Assembly (NCBI GenBank): GCA_009746045.1
Contig: RPFO01002244.1
Location: forward strand, 1 to 30,309
Length of the DNA: 30,309 nucleotides
DNA from: Mesostigma viride
Taxonomy: Eukaryota > Streptophyta > Mesostigmatophyceae > Mesostigmatales > Mesostigmataceae
Direction: 5' to 3'
The position numbers and the translations under genes are program-made. Below, in pieces: positions 8,122 to 16,287 of this stretch; within the stretch, counting starts at the first letter, position 1, and the number at the start of each line of letters is the position of its first letter. The notes beneath the pieces are model-generated. The model was not told the origin of the DNA. It worked only from the letters and a program-made list of their open reading frames with translations, and did not search any database.

Positions 8122-8709
8122 ATGGACATCAGCACTAAAAAGAAAATTGCACTGGCGGCTGTCACTGTTTCTGTAATATGCGTTTTCGCATTCGTGTTGA
8201 TCGTGTGGTTGAAAGATCGCCAAACATCCCCTCGTCTCGTCGCCCCTGACCGCATCGACCCGAACTACCAAGGGTTCGTGATGACCCCTGTCGCCGTCAT
8301 GAGCGACGAAACGTTCCGACGCAACATCCTCGAATTCTCACGAGTTTGGTGGAAGGACGCGAAGACGAATTCCATTACAACAACTCCGTCGGACAACCCG
8401 CCTCAACTCCGCATCATTGTCATGGACGGAAAGATCGATGTCGTGCAGATCATCAACGGGCCGAGCGACAAGTACAACAATCTCTCTTTCCAACCGGCGC
8501 CCTTGAACATGATTCGTAACATGGACATCCGTTTCGCCGTGGATACTATTGCGGTGGCCAACTCTCCGACCTGGAAAGTGGTGAACACCGCGCCGCTGAA
8601 CCTTGGCGGGGCTGACGAGAACATCGTCTACGTCGTTCTTAAACACGCCGAATCGAACCAACACCGAATCGTGTTCTACGCAGCTGCAAGTCCGTCCGAG
8701 GATCTTTAA
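8122..8709 (+). CDS. Type II membrane protein with extra-membrane domain (195 aa)
   Basis: ATG at 8122 is chosen because the protein opens with MDISTKKK and a strong transmembrane span (residues about 9-30, ALAAVTVSVICVFAFVLIV), followed by a 160-residue soluble domain. The open frame extends upstream to 7675 but overlaps the 7507-7917 gene and has no membrane logic. The soluble domain shows alternating strands (LRIIVMDGKIDVVQII, NIVYVVLKH, HRIVFYAA) suggesting a beta fold. A lysine-rich start before the span predicts N-in, C-out topology. Probably a virion membrane protein; family not recognised. It ends one base before the stop of the convergent 8710 gene. Confidence 0.7.
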   Translation: MDISTKKKIALAAVTVSVICVFAFVLIVWLKDRQTSPRLVAPDRIDPNYQGFVMTPVAVMSDETFRRNILEFSRVWWKDAKTNSITTTPSDNPPQLRIIVMDGKIDVVQIINGPSDKYNNLSFQPAPLNMIRNMDIRFAVDTIAVANSPTWKVVNTAPLNLGGADENIVYVVLKHAESNQHRIVFYAAASPSEDL

Positions 8710-9864
8710 TTAAGGGGACGGCAACTCACGTCGCAAGTCGTCGATCAGAATTTTGATCTGTCGCGCATCTTTTTCTCGATTAGCTTGCCATTCCAGTTTT
8801 AGAAGTTCGAGCCTCTCATCAAGCTCGCGTTTTTCTCGCCTGTCCTGAATCGCGTTTTCCTGTTGTTTGTTTAACTCTTCTTGTCGCCTTTCTTGCGCAC
8901 GACGTTTTAAAACCTCGCTCCTCGCGGCTTTTTCTATTGCGTTATATTTTTCGATCTCCGATTTGCTTAAAGGTTTTACATTCACTCCGGGTTCGAAGTT
9001 ACCGCGAGCCTCTACTTCTTCACCTTGAGAAAACCTGAAAGGCCAATTGGTGTCGTTTCTCGGTCGCGGTGATTCAGGGGGCGTTTCGAAAACGGGAGAA
9101 TTCGGCTCTGGAACAGGTGGATCTGAATGTAGGGGTCTCTGTTCTACATCCTTCAATACAAGGCTCGGCAGCCTTCCGGAAGCAGAAGAAGGTCGAGGTT
9201 GAGACGTGATCGGTGTGACACTTGCATCCGCCAGGCGACGCAGTATTTCGATGTTCCGTTCTCGGTCAGACTTCCGTACCGCCCAAACATGAGGGGTTTG
9301 CTGGGTTGTAAATGTCGCGATCACTTTTTGCACGGCCTCAGGCTTTTCTTCTTCTTGTGTTTGAGCGGGAACACTGTTCGCAGCCCACGCATCTTGAATA
9401 GAAAACGGTCTTTTATTCGCGTCAACAGATCTAACACGTTTTAGATGGGTAGGTCCGATTATTTCTCCCGGTGACGCGAAAACGAGTCCTGTTTCTTCAT
9501 CACGCATGGACGCTTTCAATTTGCCATTTGAATCTGGCCGAAAAGGGATCTCATTTGAATCCAATCCGACCTCCTCTATATTATTTATAATCGGTATACG
9601 CCTCGTGAAAACGGAACTTGGAAGAGACGGCTCGTTTGGTCGTTCTTCTACCAAAACTCGTTTGGGATGAGCAAAGGGACCATATTTCTCAACCGGACCT
9701 GTCTGCCCCCCAAACGACAAAGGAGACGTGGGGAGCGCTCGAAACGTTTGATTCAAATCATCGTCCTCGATGTCCAAAAGTACTACATCTCCCCGCTCGT
9801 TACTGGGGGTCGATCGGGCGAATCGAGCTTTGCACGTGGTATAAGAGAATGTAGCTGTGTCCAC
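8710..9864 (-). CDS. C-terminal part of a long low-complexity virion-type protein, frame-shifted from the 11249 gene
   Basis: The first usable codon is GTG at 9864 and the first ATG comes 142 codons in, so this is unlikely to be a separate gene. It overlaps the end of the 9783-11249 frame by 82 bp, and a single missing base near the G5 run at 9805-9809 would join them into one protein of about 860 residues. The N-terminal 250 residues are disordered (Pro, Ser, acid-rich). Residues about 300-384 are a strong Arg/Glu/Gln coiled coil ending LIDDLRRELPSP. The architecture (signature, disorder, C-terminal coiled coil) matches the 13762-16197 protein. Function unknown. Confidence 0.65.
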   Translation of the reverse strand: MDTATFSYTTCKARFARSTPSNERGDVVLLDIEDDDLNQTFRALPTSPLSFGGQTGPVEKYGPFAHPKRVLVEERPNEPSLPSSVFTRRIPIINNIEEVGLDSNEIPFRPDSNGKLKASMRDEETGLVFASPGEIIGPTHLKRVRSVDANKRPFSIQDAWAANSVPAQTQEEEKPEAVQKVIATFTTQQTPHVWAVRKSDRERNIEILRRLADASVTPITSQPRPSSASGRLPSLVLKDVEQRPLHSDPPVPEPNSPVFETPPESPRPRNDTNWPFRFSQGEEVEARGNFEPGVNVKPLSKSEIEKYNAIEKAARSEVLKRRAQERRQEELNKQQENAIQDRREKRELDERLELLKLEWQANREKDARQIKILIDDLRRELPSP

Positions 9865-11249
9865 ATTGAAAGAGGACCATCAGGTAAATCCACAGCTACC
9901 TCGTTTGTATCAATATCCTCCGTAGCCTCCAACTTGTTTTCATCAGGAACCACCTCTGCCCAGGCATTTCGACCTCTCGACGTTTGCAATACCGCTGGCA
10001 AACGTTTTTTACTGCCTTTTGCCAAGTCGCCAGGGTCCGGACGTATTATGGATGTATTTTGCGCTGCACGTGGTTCTCGATTTACCACGTATTTCGCTGT
10101 ATTTTGCGTTGCAGATACCGGTGTTTCAAGAACCGGCCTTCTCGTAACAAAAATTTTATTTTGTTCTTCATCAAAAACCGTTTTCGGCTGTACAATAAAC
10201 GAGTTTGGTTTAAGGGGCGCGCTTGTCGGATTTTGAAACGGGGTATACGCGGACACCCCTCGCAGAACCTGGGGGTCGGACAATGGAGTTAGAGGAGTGA
10301 TTGCATTTTTACTCAGCCCGGACACTATAGGGAGTACGGAAGGATCAAGAAGGTTGTCATTTACACTGAGAATTTGTATTTCAACATCCGCGTCGTCTGA
10401 TATTGTGGATCCTTTTCCTTTAAAAGGAAAACCATTTACCAGGAAAGGTCTTCGCGATGTTTCGATTACCCTCTCTAATATTTGCATTCGTTCTGAATCT
10501 GAACGTCTCTCCAATTCTTGTAGCGCGTCGACTGGTACCGGGGTAACATTCGTGTCTGAAACTATTACCCCATCTCGAGTCTGTTTAACGTATCTCCAAA
10601 GAATCTGATTTCGTTTATCTTGGTCATTTGCAACCTTCGGTTGTACTACAAGTCGTCTCGCCGGGGGGATCATTTGCGGCCCGCGAGGCTGATTGATATC
10701 ATACGTGCCCGGTTCAGTCGATATTGCTCTCATCCGTTCAGGGTCAGAAAGTTCTCCGTCCTCGCTCAGGACGTCTTGACTCTCTTCATCTGACAAAGTG
10801 CTTCGGTCCTCGTTATCGGAATTGGATGGTGTAATTAACGCAGATGTGTCCGCAGATTCGTAACTTGAGGCATATTCTACTTCGGAGTCGCTGACTGACG
10901 ATACCGAAACATCACTTACTTCTACTTCCGGTAAACTGCCTTTTTCGCCCCCATTTTCATTGAAACGTCCATAAACGTGCGTATAACTCCCTTTTTTTGC
11001 GCCTTTCGTTTCTTCTGCCGCGACTGGTTCTCTTCCCGGGTCAGTTCCCACACCTGCATCCCTTGATTCCGACTCTCTGGCGCGTACAAGTACGTACCTC
11101 GGTTTAGGAATTCCTAGCGGATCAGTCGCGGCGGGGTAAAACCAGTGATCTCCTCCCACGAAAAAACCTGGCCCGTGCATCGGGTAAGGCAACAAAGGAT
11201 TAGACAAGTACATCTGCACGTACGAGTATGGATCCGCGTATAGCGACAT
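9783..11249 (-). CDS. Long low-complexity protein with N-terminal NPxL/HGPGF signature (488 aa as read)
   Basis: Start at ATG 11249-11247; the longer frame to 11306 is not supported and runs into a repeated promoter segment. Residues about 5-40 read DPYSYVQMYLSNPLLPYPMHGPGFFVGG, and this NPxL...HGPGF...G signature recurs near the N-terminus of the genes at 13762 and 16288. The rest is disordered, with an acidic serine-rich stretch (VSDVSVSSVSDSEVEYASS and following) and prolines. The stop at 9783-9785 falls within an apparent frame shift (see 8710-9864). Probably a structural or tegument-like protein. A 43-bp copy of its promoter and start occurs at 12144-12186. Confidence 0.7.
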   Translation of the reverse strand: MSLYADPYSYVQMYLSNPLLPYPMHGPGFFVGGDHWFYPAATDPLGIPKPRYVLVRARESESRDAGVGTDPGREPVAAEETKGAKKGSYTHVYGRFNENGGEKGSLPEVEVSDVSVSSVSDSEVEYASSYESADTSALITPSNSDNEDRSTLSDEESQDVLSEDGELSDPERMRAISTEPGTYDINQPRGPQMIPPARRLVVQPKVANDQDKRNQILWRYVKQTRDGVIVSDTNVTPVPVDALQELERRSDSERMQILERVIETSRRPFLVNGFPFKGKGSTISDDADVEIQILSVNDNLLDPSVLPIVSGLSKNAITPLTPLSDPQVLRGVSAYTPFQNPTSAPLKPNSFIVQPKTVFDEEQNKIFVTRRPVLETPVSATQNTAKYVVNREPRAAQNTSIIRPDPGDLAKGSKKRLPAVLQTSRGRNAWAEVVPDENKLEATEDIDTNEVAVDLPDGPLSMWTQLHSLIPRAKLDSPDRPPVTSGEM

Positions 11250-11288
11250 GCAACTTTCTTTCTTTATTGAATAATAAAAAACCCCTCG
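11246..11288 (-). repeat. 43-bp direct repeat, copy 1 (promoter and start of the 11249 gene)
   Basis: Perfectly identical to 12144-12186. It contains, on the minus strand, a poly-A/T tract, TTCAATAAAGAAAG and the ATG of the 11249 gene. Together with copy 2 it brackets the Cys3His gene at 11351-12115. Confidence 0.9.
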
Positions 11289-11350
11289 ATGAACCTTGAT
11301 GTGCAAGCTAGCGATTAAATATATTAAGCCCTTTACAAAGTGAAACTACT

Positions 11351-12115
11351 ATGAAGTGCATGGCTGCTACCCGATCTGGAGGTACATGCAATTTAGAAGT
11401 CGCGAGAGGAAGATGCCACCTGCACAAAGGTCGACGCTCTGTGTCGCAAAAAAGCACACGTCGCTATAAGCGGGGTCACAAAATGCGTGCGCCGAACCCA
11501 GGTGAAGAGGGGTCTGAGCCCGCGCCCTCTGTAACCAACCCCGAGCCTGACACTCGACCCAACCCCAATTACCGTTCCCGAAATGCAGTCAGTGAAATCC
11601 TGGGAAATCCGGAGCTGGTGGATAACATTTTGTCAAACGTCGGCCCAGAAGACAAACTTAGTTACGGTGTGGCCAACGGACCTGGAGCAGACCAACAAAT
11701 GAGACAGAACTTGTTCAATCACTACCTAGGTCAACTTAATGAAGTCAATGCACGTCTCGAAAACATACCGCCTGCTAGTGGTGAATTACATGAAATGAGA
11801 CGCGATGGAACACTGGACGCATGGATTGAAGGACAACGCGAGAAAATCGAGCTGGACAGCATAAAAAGAGAGGCGCTTGAAAGAATATACCGCCTAGGTC
11901 AAATTATCCTAAACACAGACGGAAGGAGATCCGGGATGAACGTACCTATAACTGTCACGTGGGGAGACGTGGACGCGCTAAGGAACGCGCCATTAAATCC
12001 CAACCGCCCTGGGCTGTCGGGCATAGCACAACGACGGGCCGAACTGAGTGAAATGGAACATAATGTGCTACGGTTCGCAAAATTTATCAACAACCTGACT
12101 GGGCGAACATGGTGA
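11351..12115 (+). CDS. Cys3His mini zinc-finger protein with F-box-like stretch (254 aa)
   Basis: N-terminus is KCMAATRSGGTCNLEVARGRCHLH: cysteines 3, 12 and 21 and histidine 24 form C-x8-C-x8-C-x2-H, a small zinc-binding motif common in giant viruses and some phages. A basic stretch follows (RRYKRGHKMR), possibly a nuclear localisation signal. Residues about 83-110 (NPELVDNILSNVGPEDKL) look like a degenerate F-box, a Skp1-binding helix pair used by viruses to redirect ubiquitin ligases; the assignment is tentative. The same arrangement recurs in 22210-22863. The C-terminal 130 residues are helical. Flanked by the 43-bp direct repeats. Confidence 0.75.
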   Translation: MKCMAATRSGGTCNLEVARGRCHLHKGRRSVSQKSTRRYKRGHKMRAPNPGEEGSEPAPSVTNPEPDTRPNPNYRSRNAVSEILGNPELVDNILSNVGPEDKLSYGVANGPGADQQMRQNLFNHYLGQLNEVNARLENIPPASGELHEMRRDGTLDAWIEGQREKIELDSIKREALERIYRLGQIILNTDGRRSGMNVPITVTWGDVDALRNAPLNPNRPGLSGIAQRRAELSEMEHNVLRFAKFINNLTGRTW

Positions 12116-12143
12116 AACGCGAACATGTACTTTGCTCACAAGA

Positions 12144-12186
12144 ACATGCAACTTTCTTTCTTTATTGAATAATAAAAAACCCCTCG
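12144..12186 (-). repeat. 43-bp direct repeat, copy 2 (orphan promoter and start)
   Basis: Identical to 11246-11288 but on this side the ATG leads, after two codons, into a TGA, so no gene follows. It is a relic or moved copy of the promoter. The sequence similarity ends sharply at both edges. Confidence 0.9.
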
Positions 12187-12285
12187 TCATGAGGTGCAAA
12201 GGCACGACCCATTGCAACCGGAGGTGCAAGTTTCAAGCGAGGCCGATGAGAGTCACGTGCGGAAAACATTCCAGAACGAGAAAGT

Positions 12286-13374
12286 CTAAATCGTGATGCC
12301 GTTCACCCAATCGGATCTAACCCCATCGCGCCTCTTGTTCCTGAAAAACTTCAGGCCGAAAGGTTCGAACAATGTGCGTAAGTCTTCATTTGTCACCGCG
12401 TTCTTCCTGTTAGACACGTCTTCTCCACAAAAATCGACTAAAAAAGCCTGGCGAAAATCTTTCATTTTCACCCACGCCTCCGGGTCCTGCTTGACGTTTT
12501 CGAGCTGCATGAACTCCGCGGCCTTTGTCGTGTACACCGACTCGATCTCGCTCGAAGACTCCTCCTCGCTCTCCGTATGACGCCTCTTGTCCGTCGATCG
12601 CAAAAGAGCGTCCCATCGTTGCCACCGCAAAGTTTCTTGGAAAAAGTCGCCTGACCTCGACCGCCGAAACTGGGCGTTGTGGCTGTATATCTTCTCGCTC
12701 AACGCCGCCCTGTGGTCGACAATCCAATCACGGACCGCCTCGGGGACAGACACCCCGTTCTCCGCCATCGCCGTCACGAGCCCGTGGAGATGAGAAGTGC
12801 GGTACCGCTCCTCGGTCGTAAGGTTGTTAACCCCCGTCCTGTCGAATGCGTCTATGATCTCGTTCAAGACCTCGTCCGAAACCAGGTCTCCAGCGTATTT
12901 CATGAGCGCATTCGTCACGAGAGACAACCTCGTCTTCCCGCAGAAAACACGGAAATCGCAACGATCAGGGTCCGGGTCCTCGAGCGACACAGACTCGGTG
13001 CACGCGTCCTTTGGATCGCGAGACCCGTTCACGCTAAAACCCGACGTCCTCTTCGAACCCAATCCACCGCCCGTCGAGAACCCATAGCGATCGAACAAGG
13101 CGTTCCAAAACCACTTGTCCTCTCGAAACCTCGAAAAGTGGTCGTACCTTGGGAAATCGCGATCTTCGAGAAAGTCGGAAAACGCATCGAACACTCGTTC
13201 CGTAGAAGCGGAAAGCGTGGGACCTTTGTTCACGCGTTTCGAGTCCACGAATTCAGCGAAAACGTGAGCGTGCAACCGCTCCTCCTCTGTAAGATCCCGA
13301 TACAAGGGTGCCGAAAGAGCGGCGAGGAGCGTTTCGGGCCCGCACGCCTCGTCGCAAGAAACGCGTTTGACCAT
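12286..13374 (-). CDS. Hypothetical protein (362 aa)
   Basis: ATG at 13374-13372, overlapping the stop of the upstream minus-strand gene as TGATG. A charged, mostly helical protein with an acidic serine-rich segment (ESEEESSSEIES) in the last third and a C-terminal module (DFRQAFLVDFCGEDVSNRK...FEPFGLKFFRNKR...WVNGI). That module resembles the small helical C-terminal domains found on viral D5-type primase-helicases and related proteins, but I would not name it on this alone. No ATPase motifs. A one-base shift at the overlap would fuse it to the 112-residue upstream frame. Confidence 0.65.
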   Translation of the reverse strand: MVKRVSCDEACGPETLLAALSAPLYRDLTEEERLHAHVFAEFVDSKRVNKGPTLSASTERVFDAFSDFLEDRDFPRYDHFSRFREDKWFWNALFDRYGFSTGGGLGSKRTSGFSVNGSRDPKDACTESVSLEDPDPDRCDFRVFCGKTRLSLVTNALMKYAGDLVSDEVLNEIIDAFDRTGVNNLTTEERYRTSHLHGLVTAMAENGVSVPEAVRDWIVDHRAALSEKIYSHNAQFRRSRSGDFFQETLRWQRWDALLRSTDKRRHTESEEESSSEIESVYTTKAAEFMQLENVKQDPEAWVKMKDFRQAFLVDFCGEDVSNRKNAVTNEDLRTLFEPFGLKFFRNKRRDGVRSDWVNGITI

Positions 13375-13712
13375 CACGCGCACAAAGCCGGGCTGCGAAT
13401 GACAAGTTTCCCGTTGGACACAGCCGGCAACCGCGGTGGACTCACGGCCTCTGCGTCACGATGAGCTCGGACATAATAACGGACCGCATAAGCGAGCTTG
13501 GCAACGCGCGCGTCGTTTTCAGGACACAGCTCTTCGATTACGTGATCCGCCAAGCGCAAACAGCCTTTCAACACGGCCTCGAAGTATTCCTCTAGAAACT
13601 TCTCTTTCACAAGCGCGCGGGCGGCCTGACACAAGAGATGCACAAGGTCGCAATGGGGGTCGTCGAGAATGGAACACGAGAGTCCGTCAATGGTCTTCAA
13701 CACCTTTTCCAT
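13374..13712 (-). CDS. Hypothetical helical protein (112 aa)
   Basis: ATG at 13712-13710 in a GAGGAG-rich leader. Helical, with a pattern of amphipathic segments (LVHLLCQAARALVKEKFLEEYF, RLADHVIEELC). The last residues look unlike the rest, and the stop overlaps the next start as TGATG, so this may be the N-terminal part of one 475-residue protein with 12286-13374. No family recognised. Confidence 0.55.
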   Translation of the reverse strand: MEKVLKTIDGLSCSILDDPHCDLVHLLCQAARALVKEKFLEEYFEAVLKGCLRLADHVIEELCPENDARVAKLAYAVRYYVRAHRDAEAVSPPRLPAVSNGKLVIRSPALCA

Positions 13713-13756
13713 CTCCTCTCTCTGTCAAAGAAACGAAGAAATGTTCTTCGCCTTAG

Positions 13757-13764
13757 TATAAATG
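13757..13764 (+). promoter_or_regulatory. TATAAATG start-site element
   Basis: TATAAATG joins a TATA-like element directly to the start codon of the 13762 gene. The same 8-mer precedes and includes the start at 22210. It resembles the poxvirus late promoter TAAATG at start codons, by analogy only. Confidence 0.45.
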
Positions 13765-16197
13765 CAAAACCCGTACCGCTTCAGTCGAGAATCGAATGTG
13801 TTTGTCCCGAACTTTCAGCGGGCGTCTTACCCGTTGGCGTATGGCGCGTCTCTCAATCCGTACTTAGCAGGATCGGTTCACGGGCCGGGATTTAACATCG
13901 GCGATGTCGACGCTGTATCCTCGAGCGTGTCTCTACCCGCTCCCGCCTCGAGCACGTCTGTCTCACCCGCGCCGTCGCAGCCGACCAGCCCAAAATCGGA
14001 TACTTCTTCGTCTAGTTCCGCTTCCTCGTCGGCAAGTCCGGCTTCGAGTGCCTCTTCGTCGCCTAAAGCGTCGCCTAATACTTCGCCTAAAGCGCTTTCA
14101 GGATCCCCGGGAATGACGTCAGAAATAGGTCTGACCGAAGACGAATATCTCAAAGAAGCCAAAGCAGCCGTCGATTCGGGTCAACAAACTAAATACTTTG
14201 AAGAGATCGAACAAGCATTCAAAAATCTTCCGATTTTGCACAATCAAAAAATAGCATATCTCAAACATCTCCAAAATAGAGCGGAGGCAATGTGGAACTT
14301 TCCTGAGGCGACGAACGCTGAACAAATGAACAAATCTGTAGTCCTGGGAGAGACGGCCAGGTTACTGGCAGAAACAACCGGTAAACCACTATTCAAATTC
14401 GACATGTCAACGCTTCGAAATTTGGATTATGATCAAATTCTGGAAACGGCCAAAGAGTTAGTGAAGGATAATGATCTTGAAGAACTTTTTGCCTTGGAAT
14501 ATATATTAGAAAAGTACCGCGCTCGCAAGTCCGACCTTTCTGCCTCAGGGGGTGCGCTTACAGATCAGAATCTGAGAGACGCCCTTAAAACTACCCTCGC
14601 AAATTCAGCAGGCGACGATGTCGAGAATCTAGGGTCAATTTACGAAGCTGCCAAAAATCAGACGTCTTCGAGTCCATCGTTCGCGAACCCATACCAGTCC
14701 AAGCAATCCGCTTCGACCTCCGCGGCCTCTGCGGTAAACGAGTCTGAATTCATGGATATATCTCGACCTAGCAATTTTAATTACGCGACACAACCGAAAT
14801 ACGGGTACAGAATATCTATTCCTTCCCCGAAAGAAAGAGCGGATTATGCAATTAAATATGCAAAAGAAGCGCAAGAAGCAAAATGGTTGATGCGTGCTTT
14901 GAACGAGGGACTGGCACCACTTTCTTCCATCTACGAGAGCGCGAGCGCCTTTTTAACAAACGAACGAGCAAACATGATCGACGGAGAAGTAATTGATAAT
15001 CTTTTTGCAATCCAACAGGCATCGTCACTTTTAGAACAAGCGCGGAACCAAGGCGTCGAAAACTTACTTGTATCTCATCCTGACAGCCTTGACACGATTG
15101 AAAAACTAGTTGCTTCTAACCCAAATCACTTGCAGACTGTCCGTGACGTTAGAAGGCACCAAAACATACCAGGCGTGGACCGTGACGCTTTTGTTGCAAT
15201 ACGAGACGCTGCAAAGTCAACCAATCCGACGTCTTCATCAAGACCACTCAGTGCTCGGACCGAGGCAAACAGATCTAACATCGACATGACAGATTTGAAA
15301 AATGCAAAGGAGGTATTGGGTAGACTTGTTGAAGCCGCTTTCCAGAAAAGTTCAGTCGAGTCTACATTGAAAGACTATGTGGCAGACAATCCAGCACCCA
15401 CCCCCGTCCCTAAATCCCCCCTTCCTTCACCGGATCAGGTGCAAACAACAACACAAAATGATGCAAACTCCCAAGTTCAAAATACAGAATCACGAATTTC
15501 AGTTAACGCTCTAAAACAAGGTGCATCAAAACTTAAAAAGGCACCAGAACCGGCCTCTAAACGTCCAACAACACTTGTCGACGCTAATATTTTACAAAGC
15601 GTGCAACTCAAAAAAGCGAACACGCGCCCTGAAACAACTAGAGAAACGATGTTGGAAAAAAGAATATCAACACTAAGACAAAATATTGAAGATCTGCCTG
15701 GGACAAAGGAAAAACGATTTCAAGCAGCTGTGTCGAACGGCTTTACGGGCGATAAAGACTGGTTAAAACGACAAATAGATGCAGATAATAAAGAAAGAGA
15801 ACAAAGGTATAAAAAAGAGCTCAAAGAAGCCGAAGAAGAGTTAAAATTAATAGGACGTAAAACCAGTGGAAAAACGATCTTGGAAAAAAAAATATCAGCT
15901 CTCCAAGAAAATCTTGAAGATCTGCCTAACATACAGGCAAAACTTTTCGAAGAAGCTAAGTCGAACAACCCTACAGGCGATAAAGAAGAGATAAAACAAC
16001 GAATAGATGCAGATATAATGGAAATAGAAAAAACATGGAAAAAAGAACTCGAAGAATCCAACAAGGAGTTACAAGCATTAGTACGTGCCGAACAAGAGAA
16101 AGAAATGAGAGCACGAGAGTTGGCCAAGTTACAGGCGCTACGGTCAGCATATCAACCGGAAGATAGTGATGATGAGAAAGATAATGATGATTGGTAA
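13762..16197 (+). CDS. Long low-complexity protein with NPYL/HGPGF signature and C-terminal coiled-coil repeats (811 aa)
   Basis: ATG at 13762. Residues about 31-48 carry NPYLAGSVHGPGFNIGD, the signature shared with the genes at 11249 and 16288. Then a Ser/Pro/Ala-rich disordered block (about 50-120, SPKSDTSSSSSASSS and SPKASPNTSPKA), helical middle domains separated by disordered linkers, and two tandem copies of a 76-residue coiled-coil unit (from about residue 629: MLEKRISTLRQNIEDLP and ILEKKISALQENLEDLP). It ends in an acidic tail, EDSDDEKDNDDW. Size, disorder and repeats suggest a structural, scaffolding or tegument-like role. Head-to-tail with the 16288 gene after 90 bp. Confidence 0.8.
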   Translation: MQNPYRFSRESNVFVPNFQRASYPLAYGASLNPYLAGSVHGPGFNIGDVDAVSSSVSLPAPASSTSVSPAPSQPTSPKSDTSSSSSASSSASPASSASSSPKASPNTSPKALSGSPGMTSEIGLTEDEYLKEAKAAVDSGQQTKYFEEIEQAFKNLPILHNQKIAYLKHLQNRAEAMWNFPEATNAEQMNKSVVLGETARLLAETTGKPLFKFDMSTLRNLDYDQILETAKELVKDNDLEELFALEYILEKYRARKSDLSASGGALTDQNLRDALKTTLANSAGDDVENLGSIYEAAKNQTSSSPSFANPYQSKQSASTSAASAVNESEFMDISRPSNFNYATQPKYGYRISIPSPKERADYAIKYAKEAQEAKWLMRALNEGLAPLSSIYESASAFLTNERANMIDGEVIDNLFAIQQASSLLEQARNQGVENLLVSHPDSLDTIEKLVASNPNHLQTVRDVRRHQNIPGVDRDAFVAIRDAAKSTNPTSSSRPLSARTEANRSNIDMTDLKNAKEVLGRLVEAAFQKSSVESTLKDYVADNPAPTPVPKSPLPSPDQVQTTTQNDANSQVQNTESRISVNALKQGASKLKKAPEPASKRPTTLVDANILQSVQLKKANTRPETTRETMLEKRISTLRQNIEDLPGTKEKRFQAAVSNGFTGDKDWLKRQIDADNKEREQRYKKELKEAEEELKLIGRKTSGKTILEKKISALQENLEDLPNIQAKLFEEAKSNNPTGDKEEIKQRIDADIMEIEKTWKKELEESNKELQALVRAEQEKEMRARELAKLQALRSAYQPEDSDDEKDNDDW
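15646..16101 (+). repeat. Two tandem 228-bp coding repeats
   Basis: The units start at 15646 and 15874, and each codes 76 residues of coiled coil with conserved EKxIS.LxxN.EDLP and TGDK...(I/L)KQRIDAD positions. The second is clearly diverged, so the duplication is old. Confidence 0.75.
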
Positions 16198-16287
16198 TGG
16201 TTCCTGCATTGCGACTCGAGCGTCTTTACGATGAAAGCCCTTCAATTATTTATGCTTCCATATAGGTAAAAAGACTTGAAACGTCCC

